Below, piece after piece: positions 6,996 through 14,151 of a stretch of DNA of 20,714 nucleotides. How positions within the stretch are numbered: position 1 is the first letter of the stretch; the number at the start of each line of letters is the position of its first letter. The stretch comes from JBHHZJ01 sp046758005 (GTDB lineage Bacteria; Pseudomonadota; Alphaproteobacteria; Kiloniellales; J153): positions 1 through 20,714 of the forward strand of contig JBHHZJ010000066.1 of NCBI GenBank assembly GCA_046758005.1. The letters run 5' to 3'. The notes beneath the pieces were generated by a model. That model ran no database searches, was not told the origin of the DNA, and worked only from the letters and a program-made list of their open reading frames with translations. A program made the position numbers and the translations under genes.

Positions 6996-8057
6996 TCAAT
7001 TCAGGGAAAATATGAACGCCTGACTGCGGTCGAGTTCGATCGCCAGGACCTCGTTTTCGGCGGGCAGGAAGCGACCCGGAATCCGGGCGTGGAGGTGGAG
7101 GTCGTGCCCGTTCGCCGCGGTCACGCTGAGGTGGACGAGGCTGCTGCGGCCCAGCATGCGCGCCGCGATGACGCGGGCCGCCCGCTCGCCCGGCCGGCAC
7201 CCCGGCCCGATCGGGCGCAGCTTCAGGGCCTCCGGCCGGATCAGGACCTCGACCAGGGTGCCCTCGGCGAACGCCTCGGCCTTGACCACGCCGAAGGGCG
7301 TCTCGACGAACCCCTGGCGGGCGACGCTTTCCAAGCGGTTCACCTCGCCGAAGAAGCGGGCGACGAAGGCGTCCTTGGGCGCGAAGTACAGGTCGGTCGG
7401 GCGGCCGACCTGCACAATCCGCCCGGCGCGCATGAGCGCGACCCGGTCGGCCATGAACATCGCCTCCTCGGGGTCGTGGGTGACCATGAGCGTGGCCGCC
7501 CCGCTCTCCTTCAGGACGTGCAGCGTCTCGTCGCGGATCTGGTTGCGCAGCTGCCAGTCGAGGCCGGAGAACGGCTCGTCGAGCAGCATCAGTTTCGGCT
7601 TGGGCGCGAGCGCGCGAGCCAGCGCCACCCTTTGCTGCTGGCCGCCGGAGAGACGGTGCGGGTAGGCCTCGGCGTAGTCGGTCATGCCGACCCGCTCGAG
7701 CACCTGCCGCGCCTGCGCCCGCCGCTCGGCCGCACTCAGGCGGGTCAAGCCGAACCCGACGTTGTCGCGCACGCTCAGGTGCGGGAACAGCGCGTAGTCC
7801 TGGAACACCAAGCCCACGCCGCGTTGCTCGGGCGGCACGTCCACCGTGGCGTCGGCCACGGTCCGGCCGTCCATCAGCAAGCGACCGCGCTGGAGCGGCT
7901 CCAAGCCGGCGGCCACGCGCAGCGCCGTGGTCTTGCCACAGCCCGACGGCCCGAGCAGGCAGACCAGCTCCCCGCGCGCCACCGAGAGGCTGAGATCGTC
8001 CACGGCGACCACGTCGCCGTAGGCGTGGCTGACGTGCTCGAGAGTGAGCGCGGTCAT
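6996..8057 (-). CDS. Orphan ABC transporter ATP-binding protein, iron(III)/FbpC-like subfamily
   Basis: The 353-residue protein is a complete ABC nucleotide-binding subunit. Walker A is GPSGCGKT (36-43), the Q-loop is VFQDYALFPHLSV (Gln86), the signature is LSGGQQQR (136-143), Walker B is LMLLDEP (156-162) followed by a D-loop, and the switch His is in MVTHD (194). The region after residue 230 (FVARFFGEVN onward) and a TOBE-like C-terminus resemble importers of the FbpC/AfuC/PotA group, mostly Fe(III) or polyamine uptake. No permease or periplasmic binding protein gene is next to it, so it either serves a transporter encoded elsewhere or has another role. The ATG at 8057 has no obvious Shine-Dalgarno. 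A 19-bp perfect palindrome lies 70 bp upstream. Substrate assignment is tentative. Confidence 0.9.
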   Translation of the reverse strand: MTALTLEHVSHAYGDVVAVDDLSLSVARGELVCLLGPSGCGKTTALRVAAGLEPLQRGRLLMDGRTVADATVDVPPEQRGVGLVFQDYALFPHLSVRDNVGFGLTRLSAAERRAQARQVLERVGMTDYAEAYPHRLSGGQQQRVALARALAPKPKLMLLDEPFSGLDWQLRNQIRDETLHVLKESGAATLMVTHDPEEAMFMADRVALMRAGRIVQVGRPTDLYFAPKDAFVARFFGEVNRLESVARQGFVETPFGVVKAEAFAEGTLVEVLIRPEALKLRPIGPGCRPGERAARVIAARMLGRSSLVHLSVTAANGHDLHLHARIPGRFLPAENEVLAIELDRSQAFIFSLN

Positions 8058-8126
8058 GACGGGTCAGGCCGGGCCGCCGGCCCCGGCGGCCCATATAACG
8101 CAGCGCGAGGTCATACGGCGCAAGCT

Positions 8127-8145
8127 ATTGTGCGCGGCGCACAAT
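8127..8145. promoter_or_regulatory. Perfect 19-bp palindrome, candidate operator
   Basis: The sequence attgtgcgc-g-gcgcacaat has perfect 9-bp arms around a single central base. It lies in the 100-bp gap between the scpB stop and the ABC ATPase start. On the minus strand it ends immediately upstream of a TTGCGC (-35-like) that is followed by TTATAT (8098-8093, spacer about 19 bp). A dimeric repressor or activator could therefore act on the ABC gene. Without a U-tract it is a poor terminator for scpB. Confidence 0.5.
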
Positions 8146-8157
8146 GGCAACCACGCC

Positions 8158-8967
8158 TCAGCGCTCGGGCTCGATCGCCAACACGGCGGTACGGCCGCCC
8201 GGCCCGGCGCTCGAGGCGGTAACCCCGCCCGCGCGCGGCGCCGGCGTGTCCTCCTCACCGCCGCCGTGCGCACCGGCCTCTCCCTCGGCCGGACCCGGCT
8301 CCACAGGCAGCAGATCGTCGCCGAAGTCGGCGGCCAGCGGCTCCTCCGGCGCCGAGTCTTCGCCCTCCTCCGCCACGTCCTCGCCCGCTTCGCCGGGGTC
8401 GAGCAGCCGGCCGCGCGCGCCCAGCGCCGTGATCGCCGGCCGGGTATCGATCAGGCCGGCGGCCTTGAGTTCCGCGATCCCCGGCAGGCTGTCCAAGCTC
8501 TCCAGGCCGAAGTGGTCGAGAAACGCCTCCGCGGTGCCCCAGGTGACCGGCCGGCCGGGCGAGCGGCGGCGGCCCTTGGGCTTGATCCAGCCCGCTTCCA
8601 GGAGGGTGTCCAGGGTGCCCCTGGACAGGGCCACGCCGCGGATCTCCTCGATCTCGGCCCGGGTCACCGGCTGGTGATAGGCAATGATCGCCAGGGTCTC
8701 GATCGCCGCGCGCGAGGGCCTGCGCGCCACGGTCGTTTCGATCTGCGTGAGCGGCGCGACGTCTGGGGCCGTCCGAAAGGCCCACCGTGCGCCGAGGCGC
8801 ACCAGGTTGACGCCGCGGTTGGCGTACAGCGCGGCGAGTTCCTCCATCAGGCCCTCGAGGTCGGCGCCATCAGGCAGGTGGCGCAGGATCTGGGCCGGGC
8901 CGAGCGGCGCGGCGGAGGCGAAAAGAAGCGCCTCGATCAGGCGCAATTGATCGAACCGGTCGTTCAT
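8158..8967 (-). CDS. scpB: Segregation and condensation protein ScpB
   Basis: ScpB dimers bind ScpA and, through it, the SMC ATPase, forming the bacterial condensin that organises and segregates the chromosome. With the ATG at 8967 the protein is 269 residues. It has two winged-helix domains, about 5-80 and 83-165. The second carries the hallmark AIETLAIIAYHQPVTRAEIEEIRGV stretch (88-112, given here only as position and edges) and a GRRRSPGRP basic loop. After about residue 185 there is an acidic Ala/Gly/Pro/Glu-rich tail of about 85 residues, longer than in most ScpB proteins and probably disordered. The start overlaps the scpA stop as ATGA, supporting this start over a longer reading frame upstream. 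Confidence 0.94.
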   Translation of the reverse strand: MNDRFDQLRLIEALLFASAAPLGPAQILRHLPDGADLEGLMEELAALYANRGVNLVRLGARWAFRTAPDVAPLTQIETTVARRPSRAAIETLAIIAYHQPVTRAEIEEIRGVALSRGTLDTLLEAGWIKPKGRRRSPGRPVTWGTAEAFLDHFGLESLDSLPGIAELKAAGLIDTRPAITALGARGRLLDPGEAGEDVAEEGEDSAPEEPLAADFGDDLLPVEPGPAEGEAGAHGGGEEDTPAPRAGGVTASSAGPGGRTAVLAIEPER

Positions 8968-9761
8968 GATGACTCCGACATCTGCTGGCGGCCGCCGCGT
9001 AGGTAGATCGGCCGGTACGGGCCGTCCTGGCGAATCTCCACCGTTCCCTGACGGGACATCTCCAGGCTGGCGGCCAGGGCGGAAGCGACGGCGGACCGCC
9101 AGATCAGGCCGCCGCGCAGTTCCGACGGCAGCAGGCTCGTCAAGGTCCGCCATTCCGGCGCCGCCCCGAGCAGCCGGCTCAGGCGCTGAAGGGCTTCGTC
9201 GACCGAGTACAGTTCGCTCGGGTCGATGTGCAGGCTGGCGGGCTCGGCGTGGCGGCGAATGCGGCCGTAGGCCCGGAGCAGCTCGTACAGGCTGACCTTG
9301 TAGCTGGTCGTGGTCACGACGCGCAGCGGCGCCGGCTCCCCGCGCGCGAACACGTCGCGGCCGAGCCGGGGCAGCGCCATCAGGCGGGCCCCGGCCTCCC
9401 GCATGGCCTGCAGGCGCTGGAGCTGGAACTTGAGCGCCGCGGCCATCTCGGCGCCGCTCGGCTCCTCGTCCTCGCTCGGCTCGGGCAGCAGGAGGCGCGA
9501 CTTGAGGTAGGCCAGCCACGCCGCCATGACCAGGTAGTCGGCGGCCAGCTCGAGGCGCAGGCCCCGCGCCCGGCCCACGAAGGCCAGGTACTGGTCGGCC
9601 AGCGCCAGGATCGAGATCCTGGTCAGATCGACCTTCTGATCGCGGGCCAGGCGCAGCAGAACGTCGATCGGGCCCCCGTAGCCATCGAGATCGAGCACGA
9701 ACTCGGCGTCGCTCAGGTCCTGCGCCGGCGCAAGGTCCTCGAAGTCCGCCGCCCCGGTCAC
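8964..9761 (-). CDS. scpA: Segregation and condensation protein ScpA (kleisin)
   Basis: ScpA is the kleisin bridging the two SMC heads. The 265-residue protein from the GTG at 9761 has the N-terminal kleisin motif FVLDLDGYGGPIDVLL (about 22-37) followed by a helical SMC-neck-binding region and WLAYLKSRLLLPEP (about 92-105). It has a helical middle segment that contacts ScpB, and a C-terminal winged helix (about 195-260) containing the SxLPSELRGGLIWRSAVASAL-type helix. The GTG overlaps the M50 peptidase stop as GTGA, matching the junction style of this operon. A longer frame would extend 26 residues into the peptidase gene and is less likely. Confidence 0.94.
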   Translation of the reverse strand: MTGAADFEDLAPAQDLSDAEFVLDLDGYGGPIDVLLRLARDQKVDLTRISILALADQYLAFVGRARGLRLELAADYLVMAAWLAYLKSRLLLPEPSEDEEPSGAEMAAALKFQLQRLQAMREAGARLMALPRLGRDVFARGEPAPLRVVTTTSYKVSLYELLRAYGRIRRHAEPASLHIDPSELYSVDEALQRLSRLLGAAPEWRTLTSLLPSELRGGLIWRSAVASALAASLEMSRQGTVEIRQDGPYRPIYLRGGRQQMSESS

Positions 9762-10468
9762 ATCATCACCCTCAAAGGCCTGCCGGCGAGTTGCTCGAAG
9801 AACGGCCATAGCCACTCGACCGGACGCCAGATGACCCAATAGAGTACGTTCAAATCGATACCGAGTTCACGGCCGAGCATCGGTACGATGAACACCAGCC
9901 CGATCACGATGAACAGACCGTAACGCTCGAGCCGCGCCAGCGGCAACGCGAGCGCCCGGGGCAGCAGGCCGACGGCGACCCGCCCGCCGTCGAGCGGCGG
10001 CAACGGCAGCATGTTGAAGATCGCCAGAATCAGGTTGATCAGAACCGCATGCGAGACGTTCCAGTACAGCCAGTCCGCGAGCGACTCCGGAGCCCACACC
10101 GTAAGGTTTATCAACAGCGCCGAAACGATGGCCAGGCCCAGGTTGATCCCGGGACCCGCGGCGGCCACGAGCACCATGTCGCGGCGCGGCCGGCGCAGGC
10201 GGTGGAAGGCGACCGGCACCGGCTTGGCCCAGCCGAACAGGAACGGCGCGCGTATGAGCAGCAGGAGCGCCGGCAGCACGAGGGTCCCGAAGGGATCGAT
10301 GTGGCGCAGAGGATTGAACGTCACCCGCCCCATCCGGTACGCGGTGTCGTCGCCCAGCCGCCAGGCGGCGAAGCCGTGCGCGGCCTCGTGAAAGGTGATC
10401 GCGATGAGCACGGGCAGCACCCAGGTCGAGGCCGTGTAGGCGACGCCGGCCGGGTCAAGGTCCATCAT
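9758..10468 (-). CDS. Site-2 protease-like M50 family membrane metallopeptidase
   Basis: This 236-residue integral membrane protein belongs to the compact, PDZ-less M50 group. The zinc motif HEAAH (27-31) sits in the first membrane helix (about 16-38). The GWAKPVPV loop is at 79-86, AAAGPGINL is at 102-110, and the second active-site motif NMLPLPPLDGG is at 152-162, with Asp160 as the third zinc ligand. About five or six hydrophobic segments are visible. Such proteases cut within the membrane, but I know no substrate for this group. Two consecutive ATG codons open the gene at 10468. It lies 9 bp after nagZ and overlaps scpA by 4 bp. The position upstream of scpAB is common in Alphaproteobacteria. 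Confidence 0.93.
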   Translation of the reverse strand: MMDLDPAGVAYTASTWVLPVLIAITFHEAAHGFAAWRLGDDTAYRMGRVTFNPLRHIDPFGTLVLPALLLLIRAPFLFGWAKPVPVAFHRLRRPRRDMVLVAAAGPGINLGLAIVSALLINLTVWAPESLADWLYWNVSHAVLINLILAIFNMLPLPPLDGGRVAVGLLPRALALPLARLERYGLFIVIGLVFIVPMLGRELGIDLNVLYWVIWRPVEWLWPFFEQLAGRPLRVMM

Positions 10469-10477
10469 TCCGCCCGC

Positions 10478-11491
10478 CTAGGCCGCGCCGAGGAGTTCTT
10501 CGAGGCGGGCCGACAGGCCGGCCGGGTCCAAGGCTTGCGGCTTCGCCGGACGCGCCGCCGCCGCGGCGAGCCGGCGCTTCGTCTGCGCGCGCAGCGGCGG
10601 CGCGGCCCGGGCCACCTCGGTCATTTCCTCGCGCTTGCCGTTGCAATGGAGCACCAGGTCGCAGCCGGCCCCGAGGGCGGCCGCGGCGCGCGCGGCGACG
10701 TCGCCGGCCAGGGCCCGCATGGAAACGTCGTCCGTCACCAGGACGCCGTCGAAGCCGATGTCCCCGCGTATCACGTCCTCGATGACTCGCCGCGACGTGG
10801 TGGCCGGGTTGTCTGGGTCTATGGCGGCGAACAGAACGTGCGCGGTCATGGCCCAGGGGGCATCGGCCAGGGCGCGGAAGGGTTGAAAGTCGCTCGCCTC
10901 CAGCTCCGCCCGGCCCGCCTCGACCACGGGCAGCGCGTGGTGGCTGTCCACCGCGGCGCGCCCGTGGCCCGGCACGTGCTTGACCACCGGAATGATCCCG
11001 CCTTCCAACATCCCCTCGCAGAAGGCCCGGCCGAGCGCGGCGGCCAACGCCGGGTCGCGGCCGAAGGCGCGGTCCCCGATCACGTCGTGCGCGCCCGGCG
11101 CCGGCAGATCCAGGACCGGCGCGCAGTCCACGGTGATGCCGAGGCCGGCCAGCTCGGCGGCCAGCAGGCGGGCGTTGAGGCGGACCGCCTCGCGCGCCCG
11201 GTCCGGGTCGTGCGCCGCCAGGATGCCGAAGCGCGCCGCCGGCGGCGCGGCCCGCCAGTGCGGCGGCCCGAGCCGGGCGACCCGGCCGCCCTCCTGGTCG
11301 ATCAGCACCGGCGCGTCGTCCCGGCCGACGGTGGCGCGCAGCGCCGCCACCAGGGCGCGAACTTGCGCCGGATCCCGGCAGTTGCGCGCGAAGAGGATGA
11401 AGCCGAGGGGATCGGCGCGGGCGAAAAAACGCTCTTCCCAGGCCGTCAAGACCGGCCCTTCGCAGCCGAAGATTACCGCCTTGGGGGCCAC
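10478..11491 (-). CDS. nagZ: Beta-N-acetylhexosaminidase NagZ (GH3)
   Basis: NagZ removes N-acetylglucosamine from anhydro-muropeptides in the cytoplasm during peptidoglycan recycling. The 337-residue protein shows GFILFARN (30-37), the substrate-binding LIDQEGGRVARL segment (63-74) and the family-specific catalytic loop KHVPGHG (171-177) with the Asp-Ser-His dyad (182-184). It also has VTDDVSM (252-258), where Asp254 is the expected nucleophile. No secretion signal is seen, consistent with a cytosolic enzyme. The start is GTG at 11491, 6 bp after the SPOR gene stop and preceded by AGGA. Next to a SPOR protein gene it fits a cell-wall theme. Confidence 0.95.
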   Translation of the reverse strand: MAPKAVIFGCEGPVLTAWEERFFARADPLGFILFARNCRDPAQVRALVAALRATVGRDDAPVLIDQEGGRVARLGPPHWRAAPPAARFGILAAHDPDRAREAVRLNARLLAAELAGLGITVDCAPVLDLPAPGAHDVIGDRAFGRDPALAAALGRAFCEGMLEGGIIPVVKHVPGHGRAAVDSHHALPVVEAGRAELEASDFQPFRALADAPWAMTAHVLFAAIDPDNPATTSRRVIEDVIRGDIGFDGVLVTDDVSMRALAGDVAARAAAALGAGCDLVLHCNGKREEMTEVARAAPPLRAQTKRRLAAAAARPAKPQALDPAGLSARLEELLGAA

Positions 11492-11497
11492 GGCGTC

Positions 11498-12400
11498 CTA
11501 GCGCTTCACGACCAGGCAGTCCTGCTTCTTGGCCTTGAGCTGCGCGCACAGGGCCTCGGCGCTGGCCCGGTCCGGAAAATACCCGGCCCGCACGCGGTGG
11601 AACGTCCCGCGGCCGCGCAGATCGACCGTCTGCACGGCCAGCTCCTTGTCTCCGAGCAGGCCCGGAAACGCCTTCTGCAGGCGCGCCCACTCGCCCGTGA
11701 CCCCTTTTCTGTCCTTCAAGGAGGCGAGCTGGACGAGGAACGACCCGCTCGCCGGCGCGACGGCGGTCTGCGTCGCTTTGGCCGGCGGCGGCGGCGCGGG
11801 GGCCGCTTCGGCCGCGGCCGCTTCGGCCGGAGGCGCGGGGGCCCCGGCGGCCGGCTGCAACCCGGGGCTTTGCGCCGTGGGCGTGGGCGGCGCGGTTGGC
11901 TTGGCCTCTTGGGCGCCCTCGGCGCCCCCGGTCGGCGCCGCGGTCAGCGGCTTCGGCGGCTTGGGGACTTCCGGCGGCGGCAGCAGGCGCTCGACCTGCG
12001 GCTTCGCCGGGTCGGGCGTGATCTCGTTGAGGACAAGCGCGTCCTGGTGCGGCACATCGAGCCCGCCGGGCCGGAGGGGCCGGGTCTTGATCGGGCCCGG
12101 TTCGGCACGGATCAGCGGCAGCTCCTCGTTGTCAATGGTCCCGACGCCCCAGTTGTAGGCGTACCAGATCACCCCGCCGAAGGCGGCCAGCGCGACCACC
12201 GCCAGGGTGGCCGGGAGCAGGCGCTTGCGCCGGATCGGCGCGTCGGCCGCGAGTTCGTTCTGTTCCACGAGGTCCTCCGGCCGCCGTTGCAGGGCCGGAT
12301 CGGACACGAGCGCCGGGTTCTCAGCCTCGCCGGAGCGTTCGTCTTCCGCAGGCTCGACCACGAGCCTGATCCGCTCGGACTGCTGGTCGGAAGCCATCAT
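11498..12400 (-). CDS. Bitopic membrane protein with C-terminal SPOR domain (FtsN-like layout)
   Basis: From the ATG at 12400 the protein has 300 residues. It has an acidic cytoplasmic N-terminus of about 56 residues and a basic RRKR stop followed by one membrane helix (about 61-82). A long Pro/Ala-rich periplasmic linker follows (about 110-218), then a SPOR domain at about 220-300 (FLVQLASLKDRKGV through HRVRAGYFPDRASAEALCAQL). SPOR domains bind denuded glycan at the septum, so a role in division or septal wall remodelling is likely. Two cysteines near the C-terminus (about 275 and 295) could form a disulfide. The first of two adjacent ATG codons overlaps the argS stop as ATGA, fixing the start. 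The long linker makes orthology with FtsN itself unprovable here. Confidence 0.88.
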   Translation of the reverse strand: MMASDQQSERIRLVVEPAEDERSGEAENPALVSDPALQRRPEDLVEQNELAADAPIRRKRLLPATLAVVALAAFGGVIWYAYNWGVGTIDNEELPLIRAEPGPIKTRPLRPGGLDVPHQDALVLNEITPDPAKPQVERLLPPPEVPKPPKPLTAAPTGGAEGAQEAKPTAPPTPTAQSPGLQPAAGAPAPPAEAAAAEAAPAPPPPAKATQTAVAPASGSFLVQLASLKDRKGVTGEWARLQKAFPGLLGDKELAVQTVDLRGRGTFHRVRAGYFPDRASAEALCAQLKAKKQDCLVVKR

Positions 12401-14151
12401 CTCATCTCCTCGACCGGTTGGACACCGAAGATGTCCAAGCCGGAGGCAACCACGAGGGCGATACCCTGGACCAATGCCAGTCGTGCCGCCGTCAACTCGG
12501 GCTCGCCCTCCAAGAGGAAGCGCAACCGCGTCTCGTCCTTGCCTTTCGTCCACAGGCCGTGAAAGACGGCCGCCAAGTCGTAAAGATAAAAGGCCACACG
12601 GTGGGGTTCGTAGGCCTCGGCGGCGCTTTCCACCAAGCGCGGCCACTGGGCAAGCTGTTTTATCAGACCAAGCTCGTCCGAGTCGGTCAAGAGATGCAAG
12701 GGCCCGCCCGCGAGCGCCGCAGGGTCCTGCTCGATGTGCGGGAACTCGGCGGCGGCGTGGCGCAGCACCGAGCGCGCCCGCGCGTGGGCGTACTGCACGT
12801 AGAAGACCGGGTTGTCCCGGCTCTGCTCCAGCACGCGGGCGAGGTCGAAGTCGAGCGGCGCGTCGTTCTTGCGCGTGAGCATGATGAAGCGGACGACGTC
12901 CTTGCCCACCTCCTCGATCACTTCGCGCAGGGTGACGAAGGTGCCGGCGCGCTTCGACATCTTCACCGGCTGGCCGGCGCGCGACAGCTTGACGAGCTGG
13001 CAGATTAGGACATGTAGCTCCGCCCGGCCTTCGGTCAGGGCTTGCACCGCGGCCCGCATGCGCTTGACGTAACCCGCGTGGTCCGCGCCCCAGACGTCGA
13101 TCATCAGTCGCGCGCCGCGCCGGAACTTGTCCAGGTGATAGGCCATGTCGGAGGCGAAGTAGGTCCACGAGCCGTCCGACTTGCGCAGCGGCCGGTCCAC
13201 GTCATCGCCGAAATCGGTGGCGCGGAACAGGGTCTGCGGGCGCGGCTCCCAGTCCTCCGGCGTCTTGCCCTTGGGCGGTTCGAGCGTGCCGGTGTAGACC
13301 AGCCCGCGCGCCGCCAGCGTATCGAGCGCCGCCTCGATGCCGCCCGCCTCGACCAGCGCGCGCTCCGAGGTGACCGCCTCCTGGCGGATGCCGAGCGCCG
13401 CCAGATCCTCGCGGATCAGGTCCATCATGGCGTCGATGGCGAAGCGCCGGACCTCGGGCAGCCATTCGGCCTCGGGCCGGCCGAGCCACTTGTCGCCGTC
13501 GCGCGCCGCCAGCGCCCGGCCCACGTCCTTCAAATAGTCGCCCGGATAGTAGCCGGACGGAATCTCGCCGATCTCCTCGCCGAGCGCCTCGCGGTAGCGC
13601 AGGAAGGCCGAATTCGCCAGTACGTCCACCTGTGCGCCGGCGTCGTTGACGTAATACTCCCGGGTCACGTCAAAGCCGGCCTTGGCGAGCAGGGAGGCAA
13701 GCGCGTCGCCGACCACCGCGCCGCGGGCGTGTCCGATGGTGAGCGGCCCGGTCGGGTTGGCCGAGACGTACTCGACGTTGACCTTCCGCCCACCCCCGAT
13801 GTCGGAGCCGCCGTACCCGCGCCCGGTGCGCAGGATCGCCCCCAGACAGGCCTGCCAGTAGGCGTCCCTCAGGCGCAGGTTGATGAAGCCCGGCCCGGCG
13901 ACGGAAGCGTCCGTCACCTCGTCGCGTGCCCGCAGGCGCGCGGCCAGCGCCGCGCCGAGCGCGCGGGGGTTCACGCCGGCCGGCTTGGCCAGCACCAGCG
14001 CGGCGTTGGTCGCGATGTCGCCGTGCGCGCCCTCGCGCGGCGGCTCGACCGCGACCCGGGTCAAATCGAGGCCGGCGGGCAGCGCGCCGTCGCGCGCCAG
14101 CGCTTCGAGCTCGCCGACGACGACGGCCTTGAAGTCCTTGAAAGGGTTCAT
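12397..14151 (-). CDS. argS: Arginyl-tRNA synthetase
   Basis: This class I synthetase charges tRNA-Arg. The 584-residue protein has an N-terminal Add1-type domain (1-110) and the Rossmann core beginning VEYVSANPTGPL at about 126. The class I signature reads TIGH (138-141) where bacterial ArgRS usually has HVGH or HIGH. The KMSK motif is at 397-400, followed by an anticodon-binding helical domain ending near the C-terminus. Other ArgRS blocks (EYYVNDAGAQ at 165-174, the WGADHAGYVKRM segment at 354-365) are intact. The ATG at 14151 overlaps the dgt stop as ATGA. Length is normal. The His-to-Thr change at 138 is the only oddity; the sequence reads cleanly in frame on both sides. Confidence 0.96.
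   Translation of the reverse strand: MNPFKDFKAVVVGELEALARDGALPAGLDLTRVAVEPPREGAHGDIATNAALVLAKPAGVNPRALGAALAARLRARDEVTDASVAGPGFINLRLRDAYWQACLGAILRTGRGYGGSDIGGGRKVNVEYVSANPTGPLTIGHARGAVVGDALASLLAKAGFDVTREYYVNDAGAQVDVLANSAFLRYREALGEEIGEIPSGYYPGDYLKDVGRALAARDGDKWLGRPEAEWLPEVRRFAIDAMMDLIREDLAALGIRQEAVTSERALVEAGGIEAALDTLAARGLVYTGTLEPPKGKTPEDWEPRPQTLFRATDFGDDVDRPLRKSDGSWTYFASDMAYHLDKFRRGARLMIDVWGADHAGYVKRMRAAVQALTEGRAELHVLICQLVKLSRAGQPVKMSKRAGTFVTLREVIEEVGKDVVRFIMLTRKNDAPLDFDLARVLEQSRDNPVFYVQYAHARARSVLRHAAAEFPHIEQDPAALAGGPLHLLTDSDELGLIKQLAQWPRLVESAAEAYEPHRVAFYLYDLAAVFHGLWTKGKDETRLRFLLEGEPELTAARLALVQGIALVVASGLDIFGVQPVEEMR

Noticed and set aside
8127..8145. Assignment of the 19-bp palindrome to a named regulator such as Fur or PhaR
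   Set aside because: The half-site does not match a Fur box, and the partial resemblance to TGC-rich sites of other regulators is too weak to name one from a single copy.
8968..9519. Long N-terminal extension of the scpB reading frame
   Set aside because: It overlaps scpA in another frame; the ATGA overlap at 8967 and the normal ScpB N-terminus give the real start.
10049..12562. 837-codon open frame on the plus strand opposite M50, nagZ and the SPOR gene
   Set aside because: It runs antisense to three well-supported genes, has no recognisable domain, and has the Arg/Gly/His-rich composition expected of a shadow frame in very high G+C DNA.
12401..13168. Long N-terminal extension of the SPOR-domain reading frame
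   Set aside because: It lies wholly inside argS in another frame; the ATGATG overlapping the argS stop is a better start.
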